Below, one piece after another: positions 45,088 to 54,441 of a DNA stretch of 64,000 nucleotides (within the stretch, counting starts at the first letter, position 1; the number at the start of each line of letters is the position of its first letter). The position numbers and the translations under genes were made by a program. The notes beneath the pieces were generated by a model. The model did not search any database. It was given only the letters and a program-made list of their open reading frames with translations, and was not told where the DNA came from. The stretch is from Bradyrhizobium retamae (GTDB taxonomy: Bacteria > Pseudomonadota > Alphaproteobacteria > Rhizobiales > Xanthobacteraceae), in assembly GCF_001440415.1 (NCBI RefSeq), contig NZ_LLYA01000079.1:62001-126000 (forward strand), in the 5' to 3' direction.

Positions 45088-45577
45088 GGCCACAACCAGT
45101 TGCGGCGGATTCCGGCTGCGCTAGGCGAACTCGTCGATCTGAGCGACTTCCTTTACTTGCACGACAACGCACTGAAAGAGCTTCCGCCGTCTTTGGGGCG
45201 TCTTACCCGGTTGCGCTATCTCAACATCAGCGAAAACGAGTTCGAGAGCCTGCCCGACGCGGTTACCGAGATGTCAGGACTTCTCGAACTTCGTGTAACC
45301 GACAATCGCCTGACCACTCTGCCTGCGACCATTTTCCAAGCTGACGCGGCTGCGTGAGCTGCATCTCAGGAACAACAGCCTGACGCACTTGCCGGGAGAG
45401 ATCGGTGCAATGGTGGAGCTGCGACAGATCGATTTGAGAGGGAACCCTGTCGCCACCTTGCCGGAAGCGCTGCTTAAGCTTCCACGTCTCGAAAAACTAG
45501 ATCTGCGCTGGGTGACGATTTCACGCCCGAGTTGGTTCGCTGAGCTCGAAGAACGAGGTTGCGCGATTTACCTGTAG
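45088..45577 (+). pseudogene. truncated and frameshifted leucine-rich-repeat protein gene
   Basis: About seven LRR units of 23 residues are visible: HNQLRRIPAALGELVDLSDF, LYLHDNALKELPPSLGRLTR, LRYLNISENEFESLPDAVTE and so on. The first frame ends at 45357. One base too many in TTTT at 45332-45335 shifts the frame; removing a T continues it as SKLTRLRELHLRNNSLTHLP through LDLRWVTISRPSWFAELEER to TAG at 45577. The 5' end is missing and joined to the GFA fragment. It is therefore twice damaged: truncation plus frameshift. Confidence 0.75.
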
Positions 45578-45666
45578 CGGTTGCGTTCGCAACGTCAGCA
45601 GTGGGCTTGGCCGTGCAATGGGCCGACTTGGCGGACCGTAGAAGCGTTGCTCGATCACGACGGATT

Positions 45667-46668
45667 TCATGAACCTCCTTTCGATTCGCCGCGTCTGACC
45701 TGCAGCACGATTCGCCCCATCGCACTCCGGTTGGCAACCAGGCCCATCGCCTCACCGGCACGCTGAAGCGGAAGCACCCGGTCAACCTGAGGGCGGAGCT
45801 TGCCGTCGCCGACCCACGCCATGATGGTTTCCGCCGCGCGGGCAGCTTCGTCCGGATAGCGCTCCATCCAGGCGCCGACGAAGACACCGACGACCGAATA
45901 GTTCTTGAGCAAAGGCAGATTCATGGCGAGCGACGGAATCTCGCCGCTCGTGAAGCCGATTGGGAGCAGCCGGCCATTCCAGCCCATAAGCCTTGCAAGG
46001 ATCGCGAATAGCGCGCCGCCGACATTGTCAACGCAAATGTCGAGGCCTTTATCCCCTGCAAGAGCCTTCACGCGATCACGCATCTCTTCGCACGAATGGT
46101 CGACGACCTCGGCGGCGCCATGCGTGCGGACCATGGCCGCCTTCGCAGCACTGCCCACGACGGCAATGACCCGCGCGCCGATCAAATGCGCGATCTCGAC
46201 GCAGGCGAGGCCAACCCCGCCAGCGGCCCCCGTCACAAGCACCGTCTCACCGGCCTGCAGCCGCGCCCGCTCAATGAGTGCGTACCAAGCCGTGAGATAG
46301 GTGTGCATGACTGTTGACCCCACGGTGAAATCAACGTTGACCGGGAGCGACGCGACGCTGCTTTCCTTGGCGACCATGCGCTCCGCAAACGAACCGAACC
46401 AGTTTCCGCAACAGACCCGATCGCCGGGCCGGAAGCGCCTGACCCGGTCGCCACAGGCTAGCACTACACCGGCGGCGTCCGTTCCTGGCACATAGTGAAG
46501 GGAAGGCCGCATCTGATAGCCGCCACAGCTCATCAGATAGTCCATGTAGCTGACGGACGCGGCGTGGACATCGACGAGAACCTCGTTTGATGCCGGGCGA
46601 GGTTCGGCGATCTCGGTGAAGCTCAAGGCTTCGATGCCTTTGAAGGCGTTGCAAAGAATGGCGCGCAT
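45667..46668 (-). CDS. NADPH:quinone reductase-like MDR dehydrogenase
   Basis: Protein of 333 residues of the medium-chain dehydrogenase/reductase superfamily without catalytic zinc ligands, as in quinone/enoyl reductases. The catalytic domain starts MRAILCNAFKGIEALSFTEI; VPGTDAAGVVLACGDRVRRF is the conserved glycine-rich turn. The NADPH Rossmann motif ETVLVTGAAGGVGLACVEIA is near 140. It should reduce an activated double bond or quinone. GGAGG lies five bases before the ATG. The mddA stop is one base upstream, so it is the second gene of an mddA operon. Substrate unknown. Confidence 0.9.
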   Translation of the reverse strand: MRAILCNAFKGIEALSFTEIAEPRPASNEVLVDVHAASVSYMDYLMSCGGYQMRPSLHYVPGTDAAGVVLACGDRVRRFRPGDRVCCGNWFGSFAERMVAKESSVASLPVNVDFTVGSTVMHTYLTAWYALIERARLQAGETVLVTGAAGGVGLACVEIAHLIGARVIAVVGSAAKAAMVRTHGAAEVVDHSCEEMRDRVKALAGDKGLDICVDNVGGALFAILARLMGWNGRLLPIGFTSGEIPSLAMNLPLLKNYSVVGVFVGAWMERYPDEAARAAETIMAWVGDGKLRPQVDRVLPLQRAGEAMGLVANRSAMGRIVLQVRRGESKGGS

Positions 46669-46669
46669 C

Positions 46670-47434
46670 TCAGCCTCCGCGGCGCGTCTCTGGAGCGATG
46701 GAGCCGCCGCCGAAGAGACGCGGCATCAGCATCGGAACGCGTCGGCGATAATGCTCGTAGCTCGCGCCGAACTCGGCAACCAGGTCTCTTTCCTCGAGCC
46801 TGACGCCGACAAGGATGTAGGCGGTATTCATGATGGCAAACAACAGATGCCCGGCCGTCATATGCGGCGTCGCCCAGAAGGCGAGCAAAAGACCCAGCAT
46901 CAGCGGGTGGCGCACCAGGCGGTACAGGAGCGGCGTCTTGAACGCTTTCACACGATCGGCTGCTCCACGCAGCGCGTCGATGACCTGACGCAATCCGAAC
47001 AGCTCGAAATGGTCGATCTGGAATGTCGAAGCCAGCGCGATCAGCCAGCCCATCCAAAACATCGCCGTGAGCATTGCCTCCGGCCAGCCCTCGACGCGCC
47101 AGACTGGCGCGACGATCGGACGCCACTGCCAGAAGATCAGGATCAACAGAAGACTCGAAATCAGCACATAGGTGCTGCGCTCACAGGAAGCCGGTATAAT
47201 GCGCGTCCACCAGCGCTTGAAGGCTGGACGCGCCATGACGCTGTGCTGAATCGCGAATACGCAGAGCAAAATCACGTTGATCAGGACCGCTTGCGCGAGC
47301 CCGCCGTCCGGTCCGACGTCGATCGTCTTCGGGACGAGAAAATTGCCAAGGAAGGCTGGCGTGTAGGCAAATGAAAGAAAGAAGATGAGATAGCTCGCGA
47401 GGCCATAGATGAGAGCGGCGGCGCGTCCGGTCAT
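46670..47434 (-). CDS. mddA: methanethiol S-methyltransferase, MddA-type membrane protein
   Basis: Protein of 254 residues with five to six transmembrane helices, related to NnrU and isoprenylcysteine methyltransferases. The C-terminal half carries the SAM-binding pattern LLYRLVRHPLMLGLLLAFWA, then HMTAGHLLFA, and LEERDLVAEFGASYEHYRRR, as in MddA, which methylates methanethiol to dimethylsulfide. MddA is known in Bradyrhizobium. GGAG precedes the ATG. It is co-transcribed with the MDR reductase gene and divergent from the BTAD-hydrolase regulator across a 97-base gap. NnrU-like paralogues exist, so the substrate is probable, not proven. Confidence 0.8.
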   Translation of the reverse strand: MTGRAAALIYGLASYLIFFLSFAYTPAFLGNFLVPKTIDVGPDGGLAQAVLINVILLCVFAIQHSVMARPAFKRWWTRIIPASCERSTYVLISSLLLILIFWQWRPIVAPVWRVEGWPEAMLTAMFWMGWLIALASTFQIDHFELFGLRQVIDALRGAADRVKAFKTPLLYRLVRHPLMLGLLLAFWATPHMTAGHLLFAIMNTAYILVGVRLEERDLVAEFGASYEHYRRRVPMLMPRLFGGGSIAPETRRGG

Positions 47435-47531
47435 GACGTTTCTCCAGAAGGTGACGGTGCAATGCCAGCGGTGCTATCATCGCAGCGTCCCTTGAGCGTC
47501 CCCGGACGCCATCATTGAAGATCGCATCGCC

Positions 47532-49067
47532 ATGGCTTCGTTCAACGTCCGGACGCTCGGATTCCCAGAGGTTCGTTGTGATGACCGCCTGTGCCCGTTA
47601 GCGCTGCGCAAGGGCCTTGCGCTGCTGGTCTATCTGGCTGAAGCGAAGGGCCCGGTCGGGCGCGATGCGATTGCGACCATGTTGTGGCCGGAAAGCCCCA
47701 CGGAGGTGGTAAGGGCACGGCTGCGTCGGTTGTTGCATCGCCTTCAGCTCGCGCTCGGCGATGTCCTCGCATCCGACAGATCCACGGTTCGGCTGTCGGC
47801 GTCGATCAATCTGGAGATCGATTCACGCCTGTTTGAAGAGGCTTGCGACCGCGGCGAGTTCGAGCGCGCCTGTCGGCTCTATCAAGCCGACTTCCTCGAC
47901 GGCTTCTCGCCCGGCGGCTGTCCGCAATTCGACGAGTGGGCGTTCTTTCGCAGGGAGGCGTTACGCGGCCGCGCGATCCAGGCACTCGAGAGGGTGGTGC
48001 AGGAGAAGCAGGCGGCGGCCGACTACGCGTCCGCCGCCGCGCATGCCGGCCGTCTGGTCGCGCTCGATCCGCTCAGCGAAATCTATGCCCGCCACCTCAT
48101 CCGCAATCTCATCCTGGGCGGCGATAGAGCCGGGGCCGAGCGCCAGCTCGAGGCGTTGACACAGCGTTTGCGCGATGAACTCGACGTGGCGCCCGAAGCC
48201 GAGACCAACGCGCTGCTCGAGGCCGGCGCCGCGGAGCCGCCGCCGACGCAATATGTCAGCGGCGGCCGAGTGCATCTCGCGTTCCAGACCTATGGCAGAG
48301 GGCGCACCGACATTCTGATGCTGGCCGGCTTCGTGTCCCACGTCGAACGGGTCTGGGAGGACGCAAGGTGCCGGGCCTTTCTTTCCGCGCTTGCGGCGAT
48401 GGGCCGTCTCATCCTGCTCGATCGTCGTGGCGTCGGCCTGTCCGACCGGGTCGGGTTCAGCCCCAGCGCGGAGGCAACTGCGCAGGACATCCGCACCGTG
48501 CTTGATGCCGCAAGCTCGCGCCGGGTCGTGTTGTTCGGCGCATCCGAAGGCGGACCGGCCTGCATCAGGTTCGCGGCCGATCATCCCGACCGCGTCGCCG
48601 GGCTGATCCTGTTCGCTTCGCTCGCGAAGGGAAGCTCTGCACCCGACTATCCGCATGCGTTGCACGCCGATCAATATGATGCGTGGCTGCAGCAGCTCGC
48701 TTCGGCCTGGGGCGGGCCTGCCGGAATCGAGACGTTCGCGCCGAGTCTCGCGGGCGATGCCAAAGCGAGAGCCTGGTGGGCCGGCCTGCTTCGTGCGGCC
48801 TCAAGCCCGGGCGCCGTCAGGGGCGTGCTCGAGGCCTTCCGCGATACGGATGTGCGGCATCTTCTGGAGCGGGTTGCCGTTCCGACGCTGGTGCTCCACC
48901 GCCGCGGCGACCGCGCCGTCCGCATCGGCGCCGGGAGACATCTCGCCGACCACATCCCGCGGGCGCGATTCATCGAGCTCGACGGCGCCGACCACTGGGC
49001 CTTCGCCGGCGATCGGCAAGCGGTGCTTGATAGCGTCAGGCAGTTCGTCGGCGGTCTCCCCGGGTAA
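47532..49067 (+). CDS. BTAD-type regulator fused to an alpha/beta hydrolase
   Basis: Protein of 511 residues. Residues 1-95 form an OmpR/SARP-like winged helix (PLALRKGLALLVYLAEAKGP, then TEVVRARLRRLLHRLQLALG). Residues 100-235 form a bacterial transcriptional activation domain of TPR-like helices (ALERVVQEKQAAADYASAAA, ERQLEALTQRLRDELDVAPE). Residues 245-511 form an alpha/beta hydrolase: RLILLDRRGVGLSD, nucleophile elbow LFGASEGGPA near 340, acid in VLHRRGDRAVR and histidine in LDGADHWAF. DNA binding and a small-molecule-binding or hydrolysing domain on one chain suggest a ligand-sensing activator. Its divergent partner is the mddA-MDR operon, the likely target. Confidence 0.88.
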   Translation: MASFNVRTLGFPEVRCDDRLCPLALRKGLALLVYLAEAKGPVGRDAIATMLWPESPTEVVRARLRRLLHRLQLALGDVLASDRSTVRLSASINLEIDSRLFEEACDRGEFERACRLYQADFLDGFSPGGCPQFDEWAFFRREALRGRAIQALERVVQEKQAAADYASAAAHAGRLVALDPLSEIYARHLIRNLILGGDRAGAERQLEALTQRLRDELDVAPEAETNALLEAGAAEPPPTQYVSGGRVHLAFQTYGRGRTDILMLAGFVSHVERVWEDARCRAFLSALAAMGRLILLDRRGVGLSDRVGFSPSAEATAQDIRTVLDAASSRRVVLFGASEGGPACIRFAADHPDRVAGLILFASLAKGSSAPDYPHALHADQYDAWLQQLASAWGGPAGIETFAPSLAGDAKARAWWAGLLRAASSPGAVRGVLEAFRDTDVRHLLERVAVPTLVLHRRGDRAVRIGAGRHLADHIPRARFIELDGADHWAFAGDRQAVLDSVRQFVGGLPG

Positions 49068-49211
49068 CGTTGTTAGGTTTGTCGATCAAGCGCCTTTGCG
49101 GCGCTGAACTTTGCCGAGATGGCTTTAGCGTAGCTAACCCGGACAAAGATGGACGTTGGATGCAAAGGAATTGAAGTCGCCGGCCGGGCGAGCTTGGTAC
49201 ACAGCCCCAGT

Positions 49212-49811
49212 TCAACGGTCGCTGTCCTCTGCGGGAAGAGGCAGCGGATGCTGGTCGTGCAGCATCGCCGCGAGCCGGTGCAGTTGGGAATCGCGAAAGC
49301 CTTCCGCCTCGATCGCCTTGACTGTTGCGATAACATAGTCGCGGTTAACGCCGGACTGGCCGTGTCCCTGCAGCACGTGCCGTAACTGTTCTGCCAGCGA
49401 CAGCCGCCCGGCATATTGCACGTGACCGCGGTCGACCACGTAGGCGAGGGCGCTGACGCGCTGGCGCGCCTCGTTCTCCAGCCACACCGATCGTTTCACC
49501 TCGCGATAGACCGAGGTGACCTGCTCACGCTCGCGCAAATAGGCGATGGTCGCTTCGCTGTTCTTTTCCGCGACCCGGAACGCAATGCCGCGGCAGGCGC
49601 CGCCGCGGTCGAGTCCGAGAACGAGGCCGGGCTTTTCCGGCGTGCCGCGATGGACGAAGGAGTAGACACAGAGCGCGCGGTGCTCGCCGATCAGCCGCGC
49701 CGGAACCCGTTCGATGAATTCGAAGCCCGGGTGCCACATCAGGGAGCCGTAGCCGAACACCCACAGGTCGCCTTTCGAGAATTCCGTATCGTTGAACTCA
49801 ATTGCGGACAT
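49212..49811 (-). CDS. gamma-glutamylcyclotransferase (ChaC-like)
   Basis: Protein of 199 residues. The BtrG/ChaC fold begins with the substrate-binding loop DLWVFGYGSLMWHPGFEFIE and continues RGTPEKPGLVLGLDRGGACR and GIAFRVAEKN, where the family places its catalytic glutamate. These enzymes release 5-oxoproline from gamma-glutamyl peptides such as glutathione. The ATG at 49811 begins MSAIEFND; a TTG 33 bases upstream would add 11 residues. The gene is divergent from the DUF2125 gene, a neighbourhood usual in Bradyrhizobium. Confidence 0.9.
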   Translation of the reverse strand: MSAIEFNDTEFSKGDLWVFGYGSLMWHPGFEFIERVPARLIGEHRALCVYSFVHRGTPEKPGLVLGLDRGGACRGIAFRVAEKNSEATIAYLREREQVTSVYREVKRSVWLENEARQRVSALAYVVDRGHVQYAGRLSLAEQLRHVLQGHGQSGVNRDYVIATVKAIEAEGFRDSQLHRLAAMLHDQHPLPLPAEDSDR

Positions 49812-49922
49812 GCCGGGTGCACCGCTACCAGAACGGCGCGACAAAGCGAAGTGGATTCAATGCCTTTTGTTGCGACGAGCGAATACTTACATTCGCCAAA
49901 ATCGCTAGCCAAAGGACGCCGC

Positions 49923-51110
49923 ATGCCTGACATGACCCCTGCGCCGCGCCGGCGCCCGCTGTGGCGCCTCTTCATCGCGCCTGCACTGCTCCTTGTTGTT
50001 GCCGCGGCATGGAGCGCGTTCTGGCTCTATGCCGCATCCGAAGTCGGCGTGCGCGCCGACGCATGGGCCGCGCAGGAAGCGAAAGCCGGCCGGGTCTATG
50101 CCTGCGGCAAGCGTTCGGTGGCCGGCTTCCCGTTCCGCTTCGAAGTCCGCTGCGACGACGCGAGCGTTTCGCTCGTCTCGCAGACCGCGGGCGCGCAGGT
50201 GCCGTTCACCGCGCGGCTCGGCGAGATCATGGTGATCGCGCAAATCTATCAGCCGAGACTCTTGATCGCCGAATTCAAGGCGCCGGCCACGCTCGCCGAT
50301 CGCGGCCAGCCGCCGTCGATGAAGGTGAACTGGACCTTGGGCCGCAGCAGCGTGAGCGGATTGCCCGATGTGCCGCAGCGCGCTTCCATCGTGTTCGACA
50401 ATCCCTCGATCGACCGCGTCAATGGACCGGTCGAGACCCCGCTCGCGCGCGCCCGCCATGTCGAGCTGCACGGCCGTCTTGCCGAAGGCTCGACGAAGGA
50501 TCACCCCGTGATCGAAGCCGTGCTGCAGATATCGGGCGGCAACATGCAGGAGGTGCACGCGGTGCTGGCGCAGCCGTTCGACGCCGACATCCAGACCAAG
50601 CTCACGGGTTTGAAGGATATTTCACCAAAGCCGTGGCCCGAACGGTTCAGGGAGCTGCAGGCGGCGGGCGGCCAAGTCGAGATCGTGCGGTCGCGGGTTC
50701 AGCAGGGCGACCTGATCTCGCTGGCCGCCGGTACATTGAGCCTCAATGCGCAGGGTCGGATCGACGGCGAATTGCAGATGACGGTGGCGGGAATCGAGAA
50801 AGTAATTCCGGCGCTTGGCATCGAGAAGATGCTGGAGGAGGGCGTGCCGCAGGCAACGCTGGATCGCGTCGCGCCCGGCGTCAAGAGCCAGGACCTCAAC
50901 AATCTATTCGGCGCGCTCGACAAGGCGATCCCGGGGCTCGGCAAGGTCGTCAAGCAGAACGCCAATGCCGGCGTCACCGCCAGCATCAACGCGCTTGGCA
51001 AGGAGGCGGAGCTGGAGGGGCGGAAAGCGCGCGCCTTCCCGCTGCGCTTTGTCGATGGCGCGGTATTTCTGGGTCCGATAAAAGTGGGGCAGGTGCCGCC
51101 GCTGTTTTGA
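49923..51110 (+). CDS. DUF2125 family protein, membrane-anchored periplasmic
   Basis: Protein of 395 residues with one N-terminal transmembrane helix (about 17-38, PLWRLFIAPALLLVVAAAWS) and a periplasmic domain. The first part contains RVYACGKRSVAGFPFRFEVR followed by CDDASV, a conserved cysteine pair of DUF2125, then beta-rich sequence and a helical C-terminus ending FVDGAVFLGPIKVGQVPPLF. The family is confined to alphaproteobacteria; function unknown, possibly related to lipid-transporting repeated-beta proteins. AAAGGA lies six bases before the ATG. Its stop lies at the start of a duplicated segment of the prephenate dehydrogenase gene. Confidence 0.88.
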   Translation: MPDMTPAPRRRPLWRLFIAPALLLVVAAAWSAFWLYAASEVGVRADAWAAQEAKAGRVYACGKRSVAGFPFRFEVRCDDASVSLVSQTAGAQVPFTARLGEIMVIAQIYQPRLLIAEFKAPATLADRGQPPSMKVNWTLGRSSVSGLPDVPQRASIVFDNPSIDRVNGPVETPLARARHVELHGRLAEGSTKDHPVIEAVLQISGGNMQEVHAVLAQPFDADIQTKLTGLKDISPKPWPERFRELQAAGGQVEIVRSRVQQGDLISLAAGTLSLNAQGRIDGELQMTVAGIEKVIPALGIEKMLEEGVPQATLDRVAPGVKSQDLNNLFGALDKAIPGLGKVVKQNANAGVTASINALGKEAELEGRKARAFPLRFVDGAVFLGPIKVGQVPPLF

Positions 51111-51198
51111 TGACGGCCGTGAGAGCGGAGCGCAATCGCCCAAGCCGCGCTTCACTCCGTCTTCTTCAGCGGCTGATGCAGGCGGCCGAAATCCGGCC
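51111..51198. repeat. displaced copy of the prephenate dehydrogenase gene tail
   Basis: The minus strand at 51152-51198 encodes PDFGRLHQPLKKTE followed by TGA, nearly the same as the true C-terminus of the prephenate dehydrogenase ([14 protein letters not shown], stop at 52382). With flanking sequence (TGACGGCCGTGAGAGCG against TGACGGCCGCGAGAGCG) the match spans 51111-51198 and 52352-52428 in the same orientation, with one gap of about ten bases. The two copies bracket the universal-stress-protein gene. Confidence 0.8.
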
Positions 51199-51271
51199 CC
51201 CAACCCGCCTTCGGCGGCCCATAGTGTTGGCGTTGGCGGCAACCTGAGCTGGGATTGCGTTTTGACGAGGG

Positions 51272-52159
51272 CTAATGCGCCAAGAGAACGGGGCGTGCCG
51301 AAGCGTTCTTAAGGATGTGGCGCGTGGCCCCACCCAGAAGCATCTCGCGCAGGCGGCTGTGGGAATAGGCGCCCATGACCAGCAGGCCCGCTTCATGCTC
51401 TGCCCCCGCCGCGAGCAGCGTATCGCCCACCGAGCGCAATTCCGGTGCATTCACCTGCGCGGTCGCACCGATGCCATGACAGCGCAAATAGGCAAGCACC
51501 TCCGCCTGCGAGGCTTGGCGATTGCTGGCGTCCCGATCAACGCTTATGACCCGCACTGATTTGGCGAGTTGCATGAACGGTATGGCAGCCGAGACCGCGT
51601 GCCAGCATTCCGGGCTCTCGTCCCAGGCGATCATCACGCTGTCGGTCAGATCACTCTGCGGGCGAGCCGGCGCCAACAGCACGGGGCGACGGGTCTGCAG
51701 CAGCGATTGCTCCGCAATGGCCCTGAGCGATTCCATCACGGTGGCGCTTGCGGCGACCATTAGGTCGAAGGCAGCGGCCCGTTGCACCGCGATTTCCACA
51801 TACGATCCCTCGGCTTCGCCCCAGGATGCTGCGAGCGGGCTGCCGGGCTCGTCGCTCGCCGATAGCATCGGGATGCCGACTACCGCGCAGGCCTGTGCGA
51901 AAACCTCACGCGCATCCCGCGCAGTTCGCTCCCGTTCCTCGGCGTGCCAGTTTACCGATGCGACGGTCACCGTTCGTCCCATTTCGGTGGCACTTAGGCC
52001 GCCACGCGTGACACCGCTACGCGTGACCGGCGGCGGCTCACTGATGAACAGTGCCTGGACGTGAGCCCCCAACGCCTTCGCGGCAGACAGGGCCGTTTCA
52101 ATTTGACCGGTGTGACTGGCTGAGCCGGGAAGTGGAACCAGGATTCGCTTGATGCTCAT
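51272..52159 (-). CDS. universal stress protein (tandem UspA domains)
   Basis: Protein of 295 residues made of two UspA-like domains: residues 1-145 (MSIKRILVPLPGSASHTGQI, then FDLMVAASATV) and 150-295 (DSVMIAWDESPECWHAVSAA, then AGLLVMGAYSHSRLREMLLG and GATRHILKNASARPVLLAH). The second domain has the ATP-binding pattern G-x2-G-x9-G-(S/T) in altered form (GAYSHSRLREMLLGGATRH). AGGAGG lies six bases before the ATG. Such proteins help survival under starvation or low oxygen. The gene sits between direct repeats of the prephenate dehydrogenase tail, which suggests insertion here after the ancestral operon formed. Confidence 0.9.
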   Translation of the reverse strand: MSIKRILVPLPGSASHTGQIETALSAAKALGAHVQALFISEPPPVTRSGVTRGGLSATEMGRTVTVASVNWHAEERERTARDAREVFAQACAVVGIPMLSASDEPGSPLAASWGEAEGSYVEIAVQRAAAFDLMVAASATVMESLRAIAEQSLLQTRRPVLLAPARPQSDLTDSVMIAWDESPECWHAVSAAIPFMQLAKSVRVISVDRDASNRQASQAEVLAYLRCHGIGATAQVNAPELRSVGDTLLAAGAEHEAGLLVMGAYSHSRLREMLLGGATRHILKNASARPVLLAH

Positions 52160-52327
52160 GAGAGCCTCCTGCGATGCCGCTGTTTGCGACGACAGACGGC
52201 ACATGTGTGTTGAGCCGAAAGCAAAATCGCGCAATCCCGCGAAATTCATAACTCCCAGAACACCCCAAAGTTCCGGAAACCAGCAGGTGTGCCGGTTGCC
52301 GACTTTGGTCGTCGATGTTCGGAAAGA

Positions 52328-52428
52328 TGGATTGCTTCGCTGCGCTCGCAATGACGGCCGCGAGAGCGCGCCGAAGCCGCCTCACTCCGTCTTCTTCAGC
52401 GGTGGATGCGGGCGCCCGAAATCCGGCG
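52328..52428. repeat. half palindromic repeat next to the true gene tail
   Basis: TGGATTGCTTCGCTGCGCTC followed by GCAATGACGG (52328-52357) is one arm of the repeat seen at 19705-19787. It runs directly into 52352-52428, the original counterpart of the duplicated segment at 51111-51198. Confidence 0.7.
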
Positions 52429-53320
52429 CGGCCGAATCCTGGCCGATCTCGACGATGCCGCGGCGGATGGCGCGAGTGCGGGTGAAATGCTCGAACAGCG
52501 CCTCGCCGTCGCCCCGACGGATGGCGCGGGTGAGTTTTGAAAGGTCCTCGTTGAAGGTGCCGAGCATTTCCAGCACGGCCTCCTTGTTGTTCAAAAACAC
52601 ATCGCGCCACATCGTCGGGTCCGACGCCGCGATGCGGGTGAAATCGCGAAAGCCGCCGGCTGAGAATTTGATCACTTCCGACGACGTGACCTGCGCCAGC
52701 TCGTCCGCAGTGCCGACGATGGTGTAGGCGATCAGATGCGGCAAATGGCTGGTGATCGCCAGGACCAGGTCGTGATGATCAGGCGTCATGATCTCGACCT
52801 TGGCGCCCAGGCCGGCCCAGAACGCGCGCAGCGTTTCGACCGCCATGGGGTCGGTGCCGTCAGGTGGCGTAAGAATGCACCAGCGGTCGATGAACAGTTC
52901 GGCGAAGCCGGAATCAGGACCCGAATGCTCGGTGCCGGCGACCGGATGTGCCGGAACGAAATGAACGTCGCCCGGCAGGTGCGGCGCCATCTCGCGGACG
53001 ATGGCGCCCTTGACCGAGCCGGCGTCGGAAACGATCGCGCCCGCTTTCAGGAATGGCGCGATCTCCTGCGCCACCTGCCCGCAGGCGCCGACGGGGATGC
53101 AGAGGATCACGAGGTCGGCGTCTTTGACGGCCTCCGCGTTGGTCTCCAGCACGCGATCGACGAGGCCGAGCTCCACCACCCGCGCGCGCGTCTTCTCCGA
53201 GCGGGCGGTGGTGACGATTTCGGTCGCAAGCTCCTGGGCCCGCACCGCGCGCGCGATCGAGCCGCCGATCAGGCCGAAGCCGATCAGCGCGACGCGTCGG
53301 AAGATCGGTACCGTACTCAC
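52382..53320 (-). CDS. tyrA: prephenate/arogenate dehydrogenase
   Basis: Protein of 312 residues catalysing the NAD(P)-dependent oxidative decarboxylation towards tyrosine. The Rossmann motif [20 protein letters not shown] is at 9-28. [18 protein letters not shown], then [20 protein letters not shown], contains the catalytic histidine, and helices [20 protein letters not shown] and [17 protein letters not shown] form the dimer domain. No chorismate mutase or ACT domain is fused. The start is GTG at 53320, overlapping the hisC stop as GTGA, so translation is coupled. In some species this class is called TyrC. Confidence 0.93.
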   Translation of the reverse strand: MSTVPIFRRVALIGFGLIGGSIARAVRAQELATEIVTTARSEKTRARVVELGLVDRVLETNAEAVKDADLVILCIPVGACGQVAQEIAPFLKAGAIVSDAGSVKGAIVREMAPHLPGDVHFVPAHPVAGTEHSGPDSGFAELFIDRWCILTPPDGTDPMAVETLRAFWAGLGAKVEIMTPDHHDLVLAITSHLPHLIAYTIVGTADELAQVTSSEVIKFSAGGFRDFTRIAASDPTMWRDVFLNNKEAVLEMLGTFNEDLSKLTRAIRRGDGEALFEHFTRTRAIRRGIVEIGQDSAAPDFGRPHPPLKKTE

Positions 53321-54414
53321 TTGGCCGCCATGAAGTCGCGCAAGGCGTCGACGACGAGGCGGTTGGCCTCCTCGGTGCCGATGGTCATGCGTAGCGCATG
53401 CGGCAGGCCGTAATTGTTGAGTGCCCGCAGTACCAGGCCGCGTTTGGTGAGGAACGCGTCTGCGTCGGCCGAGGTCTTGCCCTTCTCGGTCGGGAAGTGG
53501 ATCAGCACGAAGTTGGCGACGCTCGGCGTCACCTTCAGTCCGAGTTTGCCAATCTCCTCCGTCAGCCAGTTGCGCCACTCTTCGGTGAAGGCCTTCGACT
53601 TCTGTATATGGGCGGTGTCCTCGATCGCGGCGACCGCCGCCAGCATCGCCGGCGTCGAGACGTTGAAGGGACCTCGGATGCGGTTGACGGCATCGATGAT
53701 GTGCGCTGGGCCGAACATCCAGCCGATACGCAGCGCCGCCAGTCCGTGAATCTTGGAGAAGGTGTGCGTCATCACGGTGTTTTCGGTGGTGGCCACCAGC
53801 TCCAGGCCGAGCTCGTAATCGTTGCGCGACACGTAGTCGGAGTACGCAGCGTCGAGCACCAGCAGCACATGCGGCGGCAGGCCAGCGCGCAACCGCTTGA
53901 CCTCGTCGAACGGCACGTAGGTGCCGGTCGGGTTGTTCGGGTTGGCGAGCCACACCAGTTTCGTGCGCGGCGTCACGCGCGCGAGAATGGCGTCGACGTC
54001 CGCGGTAAAATTGGTCTCGGGCGCGACAACGTTCTTGGCGCCGTTCGCCATCGTCGCGATCGGATAGACCAGGAAGCCGTGAGCAGTCGAGATCGCTTCA
54101 TCGCCCTGGCTGAGGTAGGTGTGCGCCAAAAGGTTGAGGATTTCGTCCGAGCCGGCGCCGCAGATGATGCGGTTGGGATCGAGCCCGTAGGCGCGGCCGA
54201 TCGCTTGGCGCAGCACGCGCGAGGTTCCTTCCGGATAGTCCTCCAAATGCGCCGCCACGTCCTTGTAGACTTCGATTGCCTTCGGCGACGGCCCGAACGG
54301 GGTCTCGTTGGCCGACAGCTTGAACACCTTGCGGCCCGGCTCCGGCACCGGGGTCTTGCCGGGCGTGTAGGGCGCAATATCGAGAATGCCGGGATTCGGC
54401 ACGGGGCGGTTCAT
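53317..54414 (-). CDS. hisC: histidinol-phosphate aminotransferase
   Basis: Protein of 365 residues, a fold-type I PLP enzyme. [20 protein letters not shown] is at the start, [20 protein letters not shown] near 90 and [20 protein letters not shown] near 155; the PLP lysine is in [20 protein letters not shown] near 220. In operons with chorismate mutase and prephenate dehydrogenase it may also act on prephenate or phenylpyruvate, a known broad specificity in this family. The ATG at 54414 has GGAG six bases upstream. It overlaps the prephenate dehydrogenase start by four bases and follows the chorismate mutase gene by 27. Confidence 0.94.
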   Translation of the reverse strand: MNRPVPNPGILDIAPYTPGKTPVPEPGRKVFKLSANETPFGPSPKAIEVYKDVAAHLEDYPEGTSRVLRQAIGRAYGLDPNRIICGAGSDEILNLLAHTYLSQGDEAISTAHGFLVYPIATMANGAKNVVAPETNFTADVDAILARVTPRTKLVWLANPNNPTGTYVPFDEVKRLRAGLPPHVLLVLDAAYSDYVSRNDYELGLELVATTENTVMTHTFSKIHGLAALRIGWMFGPAHIIDAVNRIRGPFNVSTPAMLAAVAAIEDTAHIQKSKAFTEEWRNWLTEEIGKLGLKVTPSVANFVLIHFPTEKGKTSADADAFLTKRGLVLRALNNYGLPHALRMTIGTEEANRLVVDALRDFMAAK

Positions 54415-54441
54415 CTTCAACTCCGGAATTTCGGGCGGCGT

